Notes: generated from the sequence alone by a model not told the origin. DNA of 48,592 nucleotides from Porticoccus sp963925605 (GCA_963925605.1 CAWURY010000008.1:1-48592), one strand, 5' to 3'; shown: positions 1-8,168, counted from the first letter of the stretch. Numbers and translations: made by a program.

Positions 1-269
1 TCATGTTTGCGGACTAGTTCTATGAAATCCCATTGAGTATAGCGACTCAAAGCAGATTTACAGAAATTTAAGTTATCTGATAAAAAACTATCTGACTCAA
101 CATGCAAATTAGTAAAATTACAGCGGCCACCACCAGACATTAGTATTTTCTTGCCTGGCTTATCCGCAGATTCCAACATTAAAACTCGACGCCCGCGCTT
201 GCCAGCTGTGATGGCGCACATTAATCCAGCAGCCCCAGCTCCAACAATGATTATATCCCAAGCATCCAA
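1..269 (-). CDS. HI0933/BaiN-family FAD-dependent oxidoreductase, N-terminal part (runs off the window)
   Basis: Reading leftwards from a TTG codon at 269-267, the frame stays open to the window edge (about 89 codons). It begins LDAWDIIIVGAGAAGLMCAI, a Rossmann dinucleotide fold (GxGxxG at residues 9-14) for FAD. About 15 residues on, it has the GKKILMSGGGRCNFTN signature of the HI0933/YhiN/BaiN flavoprotein family (putative NAD(P)/FAD oxidoreductases of uncertain substrate). The TTG is chosen because an in-frame TAG lies directly upstream and an AAGGAG Shine-Dalgarno ends 6 nt before it; no ATG is available. The C-terminal three quarters lie outside the window. The family call is firm; a precise reaction cannot be given. 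Confidence 0.85.
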   Translation of the reverse strand, partial: MDAWDIIIVGAGAAGLMCAITAGKRGRRVLMLESADKPGKKILMSGGGRCNFTNLHVESDSFLSDNLNFCKSALSRYTQWDFIELVRKH

Positions 270-365
270 CTACATCTCCTTACCTAAACTAAGAACATAC
301 ACATTTTATGAGGCGCAGACAAAAGATACCATAGACGCTAGGCTTATCTGGTTAAGTTAAAAGAA

Positions 366-650
366 TTAGCAGGGCAGGCCTGAATGTTTAGCTGCACTTA
401 CCATGAGAAGTTTTTTGTCCCGAGCAAAAGATTTTATCTCAGCTTCGCGCTTAGAGGCACTACTACGATCATGCCCGGACTCAATAAAAACAATCTTTTC
501 AGGTTTTCTACCCTGAAAGTACTTAGCCCCTTGCTTGCTAGTCAAGTGTTGCTGAAATCGTCGATGCACATCTGTGGTTATCCCAGTATAAAGAGACCCA
601 TCGCTAGCCTTGACCATGTAGACAAACCAAAGACTGGGAAGTTTAGGCAT
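366..650 (-). CDS. GIY-YIG nuclease-fold protein, YhbQ-like
   Basis: About 94 residues starting MPKLPSLWFVYMVKASDG. It carries the GIY-YIG fold landmarks: VYMV (first motif), then SLYTGITTDVHRRFQQH (the YTGIT form of YIG, with the conserved Arg), and a later EIKSFARDKKLL stretch. This matches the small stand-alone UPF0213/YhbQ group; E. coli YhbQ has been linked to DNA damage responses, but the substrate is not settled. The open frame extends 25 codons further upstream. I prefer the ATG at 650 because it overlaps the sprT-like stop as TGATG, the normal coupled arrangement. The extension would lie inside the upstream gene. Confidence 0.85.
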   Translation of the reverse strand: MPKLPSLWFVYMVKASDGSLYTGITTDVHRRFQQHLTSKQGAKYFQGRKPEKIVFIESGHDRSSASKREAEIKSFARDKKLLMVSAAKHSGLPC

Positions 651-1228
651 CAGGACTCCTGATATTTTGGTTCCAGCCTGGCGTGGCAATATCGACAAAG
701 ATAGCAAGCCTGGCCACGCAAACATTTATTGTGCCGGTAAGCGCCGAGCTGATGGATTTTGCAGTCGCAAATATATTCAAATCTTCGATGTCTATAACAG
801 GGTATGCCTGTCATATCAAAATCAGCAGTGACACTACTGTCAGCTCCAAAGAGCTGCATTACAGCCTTCCACTCCAGCCCATGAGGTTTCACTTTTCGAG
901 GCTGATGGAGGCAGCTAACCAAATAATGCGCCACCTCATGAGGTACTGTTACAGCTAAATTTTCTTCATAATATTTAGCAAAAATCCAAGGGTTATAACG
1001 AATTTTTCTTGATTTTTCTTGTGTGCCTATAGATGAAGACTGCCATTTGTACATGCCTGCTGTTCTTCCCTTTAAGTCAAACGCAACAGGGATCATGTCA
1101 AAGTTTTGATTAAAATATTTTGAGCCTAGTTCAATAAAATGCCTAGTATGCCCTATAACTTGATTCTGCCTTGAATCACCAATAGGGGTTATAATGACGA
1201 AATCTATTTTGGCTGAAGAAACATTCAT
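650..1228 (-). CDS. SprT-like zinc metalloprotease-fold protein
   Basis: 192 residues. The core is a zincin helix HEVAH (His97, Glu98, His101) followed by a third likely ligand region at PHGLEW (His116). The C-terminus forms a cysteine-rich zinc ribbon (Cys154, Cys156, Cys169, Cys175, Cys178, Cys181). This is the architecture of the SprT/Spartan SprT-like domain (COG3091). In eukaryotes Spartan cleaves DNA-protein crosslinks; bacterial SprT function is poorly defined. The first 25 residues are longer than in the typical family member, so an internal start is possible. It is coupled to the GIY-YIG gene downstream (TGATG), a pairing that would fit a DNA-maintenance role (inference). Confidence 0.85.
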   Translation of the reverse strand: MNVSSAKIDFVIITPIGDSRQNQVIGHTRHFIELGSKYFNQNFDMIPVAFDLKGRTAGMYKWQSSSIGTQEKSRKIRYNPWIFAKYYEENLAVTVPHEVAHYLVSCLHQPRKVKPHGLEWKAVMQLFGADSSVTADFDMTGIPCYRHRRFEYICDCKIHQLGAYRHNKCLRGQACYLCRYCHARLEPKYQES

Positions 1229-1318
1229 CAGTGAATTGTACCTGATAAAAAAATAGCTTCGTACTTAGAATACCTATAAATTGATGTATGAAAAAATTGA
1301 AAAAAAATTAACTAAAAA

Positions 1319-2152
1319 ATGTATCACCCTATGAAATACGATTTACATTGCCATAGTAACTGTTCAGATGGAACGCTTACGCCAACAGAGTTGGTTGGCC
1401 GAGCCATAGAGATGGGAGTCCAAGCGCTTGCTATTACAGACCATGATACAATCAATGCCTACCATCACATCAACCCAAAAGAAAGTCCACAGATCAAAAT
1501 CATCCCTGGTATTGAATTCTCAAGTTGCTGGGGCAAAATGAATGTTCATATTGTTGGGCTCAACGTTCAACTTGATAGCGATGCTTTAAAAACAGGAGTT
1601 GCTTTCCAAAATACAGCAAGGCAAAAAAGAGCGGTTATGATTGCAGATAAGCTTGATCAGCTAGGCTTTAAAGGGGCCCTCGCTGGAACAACAGCTATTG
1701 CCAATAATGGCAACATTGGTCGTCCTCATTTTGCACAATACTTAGTTAATATTGGGGCCGTCTCTGATATCAACCAAGCTTTTAAAAAATTTCTTGGGTC
1801 AGGAAAACCTGGTGATATAAAACAGTTTTGGGCAAATATTCCACAAGTTGTACAATGGATTAAAGAAGCAGGTGGAACCGCGGTATTAGCTCATCCAAAA
1901 AAATATCAACTAACTCGAACCAAACTCAAACATCTGCTAGATGAGTTTATTGAGGCTGGAGGCCGAGGCATGGAGGTAATCTCGGGAAGGCAAGACGCTG
2001 CCATCACGAAAGATTTGGCCGGTCTTTGCGTAGAAAAGAAACTACTAGCATCCTGCGGATCTGACTTTCATCAGCCGGGGCAAGCGTGGGCCGAATTAGG
2101 TCACATCCCTGAATTACCTAAAGTATGCCCACCTGTATGGGATTACTGGTAG
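1319..2152 (+). CDS. rnm: PHP-domain phosphoesterase, RNase AM (YciV/TrpH)-like
   Basis: 277 residues. Metal-binding PHP motifs appear in order: HCHSNCSDG (about 10-18), ITDHDT, PGIEFSS, a His-containing NIGRPHFA, VLAHPKK and CGSDFHQPG near the end. This set and the length match YciV/RNase AM, a 5'-to-3' exoribonuclease that matures 5' ends of rRNA and degrades short RNAs in E. coli. Two starts are possible, ATG at 1319 and ATG at 1331. The second begins MKYDLHCHS, closer to the usual N-terminus; neither has a clear Shine-Dalgarno. It is divergent from the sprT-like gene across a 90-nt AT-rich gap. Confidence 0.85.
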   Translation: MYHPMKYDLHCHSNCSDGTLTPTELVGRAIEMGVQALAITDHDTINAYHHINPKESPQIKIIPGIEFSSCWGKMNVHIVGLNVQLDSDALKTGVAFQNTARQKRAVMIADKLDQLGFKGALAGTTAIANNGNIGRPHFAQYLVNIGAVSDINQAFKKFLGSGKPGDIKQFWANIPQVVQWIKEAGGTAVLAHPKKYQLTRTKLKHLLDEFIEAGGRGMEVISGRQDAAITKDLAGLCVEKKLLASCGSDFHQPGQAWAELGHIPELPKVCPPVWDYW

Positions 2153-2154
2153 AG

Positions 2155-2183
2155 CTGACTACAGTCAACACTGATGCTATACT
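2155..2183 (+). promoter_or_regulatory. Sigma-70-type promoter for the small hypothetical gene
   Basis: CTGACT at 2155-2160 (4 of 6 to TTGACA) and TATACT at 2178-2183 (5 of 6 to TATAAT) are separated by 17 nt. They lie just after the rnm stop and about 30 nt before the next GTG start. This is seen by eye; transcription is inferred. Confidence 0.5.
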
Positions 2184-2211
2184 AAAAAAAGTTTAACTAT
2201 GGCGAATAATT

Positions 2212-2532
2212 GTGAAAAAAATACCAACCAAAGCAGATTTAAGAGATGAACTACAAAGACAGATTGATCAATTCACCTGCAAGGGCGGAAAAATAGAGGA
2301 AATAGACAAAGGCGTTACTGGTAGAGAGAGCCCTCACGCAAGTCTGAAAACACCGCTATTTAATGAGCCAAAAATAACTCGAACCCCGCTGACAGATGTG
2401 ATTGCTGCTTTGGATGCTAGAAGCAAATCAAAATCTGCACTTAAGAAAAAAAGTAAGCCCAAACCCAAAGAAAAAATAATCTATGATGACTTCGGTGAGC
2501 CATTAAGAAAAGTATGGACAAATCCACAATAG
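2212..2532 (+). CDS. Small basic hypothetical protein with an F-x3-GGKI motif
   Basis: 106 residues from a GTG start. The N-terminal half is a charged helix (KADLRDELQRQIDQF) ending in TCKGGKIEEIDKGV. A linker rich in Lys and Ser (about residues 70-90) leads to a short conserved-looking end, YDDFGEPLRKVW. I cannot name it. The pattern of Phe, three residues, GGKI, then hydrophobic spacing recalls short pseudomonad proteins, including the transcription-associated SutA, but the similarity is only to that segment. Base use is like the neighbours and a decent promoter precedes it, so it looks real. A DNA- or RNA-polymerase-associated role is speculation. Confidence 0.65.
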   Translation: MKKIPTKADLRDELQRQIDQFTCKGGKIEEIDKGVTGRESPHASLKTPLFNEPKITRTPLTDVIAALDARSKSKSALKKKSKPKPKEKIIYDDFGEPLRKVWTNPQ

Positions 2533-2547
2533 CCAAAAAAGTTACAC

Positions 2548-2569
2548 GCGCACCCTTATAAGGGTGCGT
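2548..2569. other. Perfect palindrome/hairpin just before ogt
   Basis: The 20 bases at 2549-2568 are a perfect palindrome (arms CGCACCCTTA and TAAGGGTGCG). The right arm contains AGGGTG, the only Shine-Dalgarno-like stretch before the ogt ATG at 2577. There is no T-run on the plus-strand side, so it is not a clear terminator for the preceding gene. It could mask the ogt ribosome binding site. Confidence 0.5.
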
Positions 2570-2576
2570 AAACTTA

Positions 2577-3071
2577 ATGCAAAATTTTAAAAATTACACT
2601 GATTACATGAGCTCGCCTCTTGGCATTATAAAAATCGAAGCATCAAAATATGGCATAACAGGCATTGAATTCAGCGGTCAGGAGAATATTCCTTCCTTAG
2701 GCTGCAGACTAATTGAACAATGTATAGTAGAGCTAGCTGAATATTTTTCAGGAAGACGAAAAATATTCAGTCTACCCTTAGATCACAAGGGTACTAATTT
2801 TCAAAATTCTATTTGGTCCGCACTGCAAAATATCGTTTTTAGCGAAACTACTTCTTATGGGGAAATTGCCAGCATGGCAGGTAAGCCTGAAGCTATTCGG
2901 GCCGCAGGGACTGCTCTCAAAAAAAACCCTATTGCTATTATTATCCCCTGTCACCGCGTTATTGGAAAAAATGGTACATTAACAGGGTATTCCGGTGGGC
3001 TGAAAAGAAAATCTTGGTTACTCGCACATGAAGATTATTATAAAGACCAACCATTATTCGATAATAATTAA
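2577..3071 (+). CDS. ogt: Methylated-DNA--protein-cysteine methyltransferase (Ogt/AGT type)
   Basis: 164 residues. It transfers the alkyl group from O6-alkylguanine (or O4-alkylthymine) in DNA to its own cysteine in a one-use repair reaction. The active-site motif IPCHRVIG is at about residues 125-132, followed by the conserved GYSGGLKRKSWLL end. The DNA-binding segment SYGEIASMAGKPEAIRAAG carries the recognition helix and Arg finger. Length and lack of an Ada regulatory domain fit Ogt. ATG at 2577 is used; an internal ATG ten codons in is possible. Its stop overlaps the stop of the convergent slyD-like gene. Confidence 0.93.
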   Translation: MQNFKNYTDYMSSPLGIIKIEASKYGITGIEFSGQENIPSLGCRLIEQCIVELAEYFSGRRKIFSLPLDHKGTNFQNSIWSALQNIVFSETTSYGEIASMAGKPEAIRAAGTALKKNPIAIIIPCHRVIGKNGTLTGYSGGLKRKSWLLAHEDYYKDQPLFDNN

Positions 3072-3553
3072 TGCTGATGGCCTCCAATACCATGCGCATG
3101 GCCATGGTTAATTTCTTCCTGAGTAGCTTCACGAACCTCGATAACCTCAATATCAAATATAACTGTCTTCCCCGCTAGGGGGTGGTTGGTGTCTAAATCG
3201 ACATTAAACTTGCCCACCTTAACAACCACTCCTTGGCGCACTCCACCATCTGTTTGGATTGATACAGCCATGCCGACTTTTGGTGTTATCTTCCCCATCA
3301 AATGTTTAATAGGGACGCGCTGATGTCGACCTTTCTCTCGAATACCAAAACTTTCCTCTGGAAGCAAAGTTACGCTAAATACATCTCCAGTCTCTTTTTC
3401 TGCCATGACAGCTTCCAGTGCAGGTGTAATAGCATGGCGGCCGTGCAAGTAAGCACTAGGGTTACCAGTATAAGAGCTCTCCAACTCTTCTTGGGTTGCC
3501 GCATCGCGCAAACGATAGTGGAAACTCACAATAGTATTATGCTTAATTTTCAT
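3068..3553 (-). CDS. slyD: FKBP-type peptidyl-prolyl isomerase, SlyD-like (copy 1)
   Basis: 161 residues. The FKBP fold is split by an insert-in-flap chaperone domain: N-terminal MKIKHNTIVSFHYRLRD, flap insert around 65-125, then DTNHPLAGKTVIFDIEVIEV, the SlyD hallmark. The C-terminal GHAHGIGGHQH is a short histidine-rich tail of the kind that binds nickel in SlyD. SlyD catalyses prolyl isomerization, acts as a folding chaperone and delivers nickel to hydrogenases in E. coli. A strong AAGGAGG lies 6 nt before the ATG. A second paralogue sits 2.3 kb away (5819-6295). Confidence 0.9.
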   Translation of the reverse strand: MKIKHNTIVSFHYRLRDAATQEELESSYTGNPSAYLHGRHAITPALEAVMAEKETGDVFSVTLLPEESFGIREKGRHQRVPIKHLMGKITPKVGMAVSIQTDGGVRQGVVVKVGKFNVDLDTNHPLAGKTVIFDIEVIEVREATQEEINHGHAHGIGGHQH

Positions 3554-3649
3554 TGGGCCCTCCTTTGCTTATATCTATATTATTAGGCTCTATTATACTC
3601 ATGACCAACAAAAATATTTACCAGATATCACCTAAAAAAATAATTTTCT

Positions 3650-4546
3650 ATGGCAAATAATCATCGTGTATCAATCTGGGCCTGCCCAGTGTGTAAATTA
3701 CCGCTAACAAAACCATGTATTGGTCCTGAAAAAAAATCAGAAAAAACATTAACTCATCAGTGGCTGTGTGATAACCAGCATAGTTTTGATATTGCAAAAG
3801 AAGGCTACATCAATCTCTTGCTGCCGCAACAAAAACGCTCGTCTTCTCCGGGCGATACCAAGTTTATGGTAAGTAGTCGTCAGAATTTTCTAAGCAAGGG
3901 CTACTATCAACCTCTCTCTGAGAAAATCACTGAATTAGCTAGCAGCCACTTGGAAACCAATTCAATTTTACTAGACAGTGGCTGCGGCGAAGGTTACTAC
4001 TTACAGCAACTCCTAGCGCGCAAAAATGACATTCATGTATTCGGAATAGACATATCAAAAGAGGCGACAAAAATTGCGAGTCGTCTCATAAAAAATGGGT
4101 ATTTTGCTGTGGCAAGTAGCTTCAATTTACCTATTTTAACCAATTCAGTTGACTGCTTGTTAAGGATATTTGCACCAGGGGATAACATAGAGGCAGCACG
4201 AGTATTAAAAAAAACAGGTGTGTTAATTATTATTTCACCAGGTCCTAGGCACTTGTTTGCACTAAAAAAATTACTCTATAAAGAAGCTAGGGAACATACA
4301 TCTCAAGAGGCGCTTGATAATTTTTCACTTTTAGACGAGAAAAAGGTTAGCTATCAGCTTGAGATAAAAGACACTAAACAGATCGGCCAATTAGTATCGA
4401 TGACGCCGCTCTACTGGCAGACTGGCAAAACAAGTCAAGCCAGCTTGAATATTTTAACATCACTAAACACAGAAATAGATTTTGTGATTCGAATCTACCG
4501 TCCCATTAAAGATAACGCATGGGCCACCGCATCTATCAAACAATAA
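3650..4546 (+). CDS. rlmA: 23S rRNA (guanine-N1)-methyltransferase RlmA
   Basis: 298 residues. N-terminal zinc finger: CPVC at about 12-15, a second Cys and the histidine in WLCDNQHSFD. Then comes the family signature AKEGYINLL. The SAM-binding Rossmann domain starts at ILLDSGCGEGYYLQQL (about 105-120), with GIDISK as the acidic loop and IFAPGDNIEAARVLKK further on. RlmA methylates G745 (Gram-negative numbering) in helix 35 of 23S rRNA. The gene is divergent from slyD copy 1. The ATG at 3650 has only a weak ribosome site, but the N-terminus matches the family. Confidence 0.92.
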   Translation: MANNHRVSIWACPVCKLPLTKPCIGPEKKSEKTLTHQWLCDNQHSFDIAKEGYINLLLPQQKRSSSPGDTKFMVSSRQNFLSKGYYQPLSEKITELASSHLETNSILLDSGCGEGYYLQQLLARKNDIHVFGIDISKEATKIASRLIKNGYFAVASSFNLPILTNSVDCLLRIFAPGDNIEAARVLKKTGVLIIISPGPRHLFALKKLLYKEAREHTSQEALDNFSLLDEKKVSYQLEIKDTKQIGQLVSMTPLYWQTGKTSQASLNILTSLNTEIDFVIRIYRPIKDNAWATASIKQ

Positions 4547-4626
4547 CTCTTTATCGTCTATGCAACAGCAAAATAGAGCACTACAATAATAGAAGATAAA
4601 AAATTTACACCAAAATAGGGCTCCAA

Positions 4627-5817
4627 ATGACAACTTGTTGCAAAAATAGCAGATTTTTTGCGTCATTTTTACCTAGAACTTATATTTTACCCCTACTGAT
4701 TTTTTTTATTTTCCTGGCGCCATCACCATCTATGGCAGGGCTTCCATTAAAAGGCCTTACTCTACAACACAATGAGACACTCTGGATGACAGTCGGCGGG
4801 GGATTACGTCTTCAAACTGCCTCACGCAATAGCGACAAAGACAGTAGCTCAGAATTCTCTATCAACAGCATGCGTTTATATGTCTCAGGCCAGATTCACA
4901 AGTATCTGAAATTTAATATCAATACAGAAAAATATGAAGGTGACTCAATGATGACCATTGACGCTTTATTAAAATTTGAGCTTGATCCTTCTGTTAATTT
5001 CTGGGTAGGAAGAACACTAGTGCCATCTGATCGTCCCGGGCTCAACGGTCCCTACACAGGGATGAGCTGGAACCAATACCGCCAACCTCTTTTTTCTGCT
5101 GATTATGATGGTCCTGCTGGGCAGCTAGGGCGAAGTGAAGGAGCAGTATTTTGGGGAACAAAAAAAAGATTTCAATATTTATTGGGGGCTTTTGAAGGGC
5201 TAGAGGATGATTACGGCAACAGCTCTGACCATCTATTATATGCAGGGCGACTCGCTTACAACTTCCTGAATATAGAACCACAACCCGGCTATTACTATAC
5301 TAGCGCCACCCATTATGGCGCCCAAGGCAACATCTTAACAACGGCTATCACTCTTCAGTCTCAATCTGATGGTACTGGAAGCACTTCAAAATCAGGTGAT
5401 TTTTCTGGGTATGCTTTTGATGTCTTCTCTGAAAGAGTTTTATCAAATCAAGGAGTGTTTAACTTTGAGTCTGGCTACAAGGAAATAGATGCAGGCTATA
5501 CTCTTATATCTCGGCCGGCAGATACAACAACTAAATGTTTTTGTCTGTTTGATGGAAATACTTTTTATGCCACAGCCGGTTACTTACTTCCAGAAAAAAT
5601 TGGCCCAGGAAAATTTCAGCCCTATCTTAGATATACAAAAAATAGTCCGAATGATGCAAAAAATAGCGACACAACAGAGTGGGGAATCAACTATGTCATT
5701 TTAGGACACAAAGCAAGCCTTAACCTAAACTACGCACAAGGAGATGCAAATGCTAGCGGATATGCTGGAAACAACACAGACACACTTACGCTAGGAATAC
5801 AACTTCAGTTTTATTAG
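4627..5817 (+). CDS. Outer-membrane porin, phosphate-selective (OprO/OprP) type
   Basis: 396 residues. The N-terminus is long, with a hydrophobic signal core (ILPLLIFFIFLA) and likely cleavage after SMA at about residue 37. The mature part is made of alternating amphipathic beta strands with Gly/Asp/Asn turns. It ends in LGIQLQFY, the terminal aromatic needed for BAM recognition. The stretch NSMRLYVSGQIHKYLKFNINTE, with strands and loops such as WVGRTLVPSDRPGLNGP, fits the phosphate-selective porin O/P family, including predicted porins of unknown substrate. An unusual CFC pair sits in a likely loop near residue 300. Its specificity cannot be read from sequence alone. Confidence 0.75.
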   Translation: MTTCCKNSRFFASFLPRTYILPLLIFFIFLAPSPSMAGLPLKGLTLQHNETLWMTVGGGLRLQTASRNSDKDSSSEFSINSMRLYVSGQIHKYLKFNINTEKYEGDSMMTIDALLKFELDPSVNFWVGRTLVPSDRPGLNGPYTGMSWNQYRQPLFSADYDGPAGQLGRSEGAVFWGTKKRFQYLLGAFEGLEDDYGNSSDHLLYAGRLAYNFLNIEPQPGYYYTSATHYGAQGNILTTAITLQSQSDGTGSTSKSGDFSGYAFDVFSERVLSNQGVFNFESGYKEIDAGYTLISRPADTTTKCFCLFDGNTFYATAGYLLPEKIGPGKFQPYLRYTKNSPNDAKNSDTTEWGINYVILGHKASLNLNYAQGDANASGYAGNNTDTLTLGIQLQFY

Positions 5818-5818
5818 A

Positions 5819-6295
5819 CTACACAGTAAGGCTAGGTTGAGGTTTTCCTTGCTTCAACTCCTCAGGCGTTGCCGCACGAACATCCAAAATTTCAATATCA
5901 AATGTTAATGTTTTGCCTGCCAAGGGATGATTGAAATCTATATCAACATTAAACTTCCCAACCTTCGCAACAGTCACAGGGCGAGTCCCTTCTACTGTTT
6001 TTAAGGGGACTACCATACCAGGTTCTAATTTTCCTTCTTGCCCAATACTTTTCCTTGCAACTCTTAATCTATTCTTGAGATTCAGTCGACCGTAAGCCAT
6101 TTCGGGTTGTAGTGTCACACAAAACTTATTACCCGCCTCTTTTCCTGACATTGAATGCTCTAGTGTTTCTATCATATTTTTGTGGCCGTAAAGAAATGCA
6201 CTAGGCTCTTGCCCTGTAGAACTCTCAATAATCTGGCCATCTTGGTCTGTCATTGTATGGTGAAATAAAACAATACTATTTTTTGCAATCTTCAT
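5819..6295 (-). CDS. FKBP-type peptidyl-prolyl isomerase, SlyD-like (copy 2)
   Basis: 158 residues, clearly paralogous to the copy at 3068-3553. It shares the MKIxxNxIVxFHxxxxD start, the AKVGKFNVDIDFNHPLAGK core and the EVRAATPEEL-type end. It differs by lacking the histidine-rich tail (it ends QGKPQPSLTV) and by a more basic flap insert (LNLKNRLRVARKSIG). It is therefore likely to be a prolyl isomerase/chaperone without nickel storage; the related FkpB/SlpA group is an alternative name. A GGAAAGAG Shine-Dalgarno lies before the ATG. It is convergent with the porin gene, the stops being 1 nt apart. Confidence 0.88.
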   Translation of the reverse strand: MKIAKNSIVLFHHTMTDQDGQIIESSTGQEPSAFLYGHKNMIETLEHSMSGKEAGNKFCVTLQPEMAYGRLNLKNRLRVARKSIGQEGKLEPGMVVPLKTVEGTRPVTVAKVGKFNVDIDFNHPLAGKTLTFDIEILDVRAATPEELKQGKPQPSLTV

Positions 6296-6384
6296 ATTTA
6301 ACTCTTTCCTAATTTTTTATTCCCAGCCAAACTATCTGCATATACTCGTGCTGAAGAAAGGCTATAAATTAGCCTGTGTTCTCC

Positions 6385-7173
6385 CTACGCTGGGAAGATC
6401 TGATAAAAACCAGCAAGTGTTACCACCCTCAGAGGAATATCAAACAACCGCGACATCCATTGATCTGTTAGCAGTTCAGTTTTATGCCCATCCGCAAAAA
6501 TTTTTCCGTCTCGCATCAAAATCACACGTTCTATTTCTGGTGGTATTTCATGGATATGATGAGTGGCCAGCAAAATAGTTTTTCCTTGGCCAAGCAGCCC
6601 TCTAAGGATATCAAGGTATTGATAGGTTGCACTTAGATCCAAGCCACTTGTGGGCTCATCAAAAATCATATGGTCCGGTTCATGAATCAAGGCGCGGCCC
6701 AGCAAACAACGACGCTGTTGGCCAGTAGACATCTGGCGATAAAGGCAATTTTCTAGATCCTTGATACCCAGGTATTCTAATATTTTTCCTCCACGCTTCA
6801 ATTCAAGCTCGGTGATCTCTTGATGATGAAATAAACCGATGGAATTATAAAGACCAGAAACTACAACACCCAAGCCACTAATATCAGGAACGAATCCTAC
6901 CTGCAAATCAGCTGATATTAACCCTATTTTTTCTCTGAGCTCCCAAAGAGTTGGCGTCTCCATACCCAGTATTTTTACAAAGGAATTATTTTGAGCAACC
7001 GGATAAATCTCTCGAGATAAGAGCTTCAGTAAAGTACTTTTACCTGCCCCATTAGGGCCAATAATAGCACAACTTTGTCTATTTTCTATAGATAGCGAAA
7101 AACCATCAAATACTTTTTTTTCATCACGATAAACAGTCGCATTGAGAATATCTAAAAGCTTGGGATGTGACAT
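6385..7173 (-). CDS. Orphan ABC-type ATPase subunit
   Basis: 262 residues forming one nucleotide-binding domain: Walker A GPNGAGKST at about 39-47, Q-loop region GLISADLQ, signature MSTGQQRR (non-standard for LSGGQ), Walker B HMIFDEPTSG, D-loop GLDLS and switch histidine LATHH. No permease or binding-protein gene is next to it. It starts 14 nt after the lipA stop on the same strand, so it is probably in the lipoate operon. Candidate relatives are the YlmA/ModF-type soluble ATPases. The transport partner, if any, is unknown. Confidence 0.85.
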   Translation of the reverse strand: MSHPKLLDILNATVYRDEKKVFDGFSLSIENRQSCAIIGPNGAGKSTLLKLLSREIYPVAQNNSFVKILGMETPTLWELREKIGLISADLQVGFVPDISGLGVVVSGLYNSIGLFHHQEITELELKRGGKILEYLGIKDLENCLYRQMSTGQQRRCLLGRALIHEPDHMIFDEPTSGLDLSATYQYLDILRGLLGQGKTILLATHHIHEIPPEIERVILMRDGKIFADGHKTELLTDQWMSRLFDIPLRVVTLAGFYQIFPA

Positions 7174-7187
7174 CAGCGGAGCCTTTT

Positions 7188-8168
7188 TTAATGCACTTCC
7201 TCACCTCTGGCCTGTTTATCTGCATGGTAAGAGGAGCGGACCAGTGGCCCAGAAGCCACATATTTAAATCCAATGCCGTACCCATATTCCGCATACTCAG
7301 AAAATTCGTCTGGGTGCACAAAACGAGCAACCGGGAGATGATTTTTAGACGGCTGTAAATACTGGCCAATTGTTATCATATCAACATCATGGGCCCTGAG
7401 ATCGTCCAATGTACGCAATAACTCATCTTTAGTCTCGCCGAGTCCCACCATTAAACCAGATTTAGTGGAGATATTCGGATTATAGCGCTTGTAGTCCTGC
7501 AATAATTTAAGGGACCAATCGTAATTAGCGCCGGGTCGAGCCTCCCGATATAAACGGAAAACAGTCTCCAGGTTATGATTAAAGACATGAGGGGGTGTTG
7601 CCGTCAGAATTTCCAAGGCTGTCTGCATGCGTCCACGAAAATCTGGGACTAGCACCTCCACCTGAAGATTAGGACTTAAAGCCTTTGCTTCGCGGATACA
7701 GTCAGCAAAATGTTGTGCACCACCATCCCTCAAATCGTCACGATCCACTGAAGTAATTACAACATATCGCAACTTCATTTCATAAATAGCCCTAGCTAGA
7801 CTCTTAGGTTCATTTAAATCAAGCGGGTTTGGTTTGCCATGACCCACATCACAAAATGGGCATCGACGAGTACAGATGTCTCCCATAATCATGAAGGTAG
7901 CTGTACCATTGCCAAAACATTCACCAAGATTGGGGCAAGCAGCTTCTTCGCAAACAGTAGTTAGCTTGTTTGCTCGTAAGATATTTTTAATTTCTTGAAC
8001 TTTAGGTGAAGATGATATGCGAATTCTCATCCAGTCAGGCTTGCGAAGGATTGTTTCAGTGGGTATCACTTTTACTGGTATACGCTCTACCTTTTCAGCA
8101 CTGCGGAGTTTTTCTCCTTGCTTGATACGTCGCGTACGCTTAGGGGGAGCTGCATTAGGATCCATCAT
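7188..8168 (-). CDS. lipA: Lipoyl synthase
   Basis: Radical-SAM enzyme that inserts two sulfurs into protein-bound octanoyl chains, making lipoyl cofactors for 2-oxoacid dehydrogenases and glycine cleavage. Counting from the upstream TTG at 8183, the auxiliary-cluster cysteines CX4CX5C are at 78, 83 and 89 and the radical-SAM CX3CX2C at 104, 108 and 111. The C-terminal GPLVRSSYHAD supplies the serine ligand of the auxiliary cluster. The start is uncertain: TTG at 8183, or ATG at 8168 or 8165; I list the first ATG. It is followed by the ABC ATPase and preceded by lipB, 60-80 nt upstream. Confidence 0.97.
   Translation of the reverse strand: MMDPNAAPPKRTRRIKQGEKLRSAEKVERIPVKVIPTETILRKPDWMRIRISSSPKVQEIKNILRANKLTTVCEEAACPNLGECFGNGTATFMIMGDICTRRCPFCDVGHGKPNPLDLNEPKSLARAIYEMKLRYVVITSVDRDDLRDGGAQHFADCIREAKALSPNLQVEVLVPDFRGRMQTALEILTATPPHVFNHNLETVFRLYREARPGANYDWSLKLLQDYKRYNPNISTKSGLMVGLGETKDELLRTLDDLRAHDVDMITIGQYLQPSKNHLPVARFVHPDEFSEYAEYGYGIGFKYVASGPLVRSSYHADKQARGEEVH

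Noticed and set aside
151..360. Plus-strand open frame across the left edge
   Set aside because: It is antisense to the FAD protein, whose Rossmann motif is clear on the minus strand.
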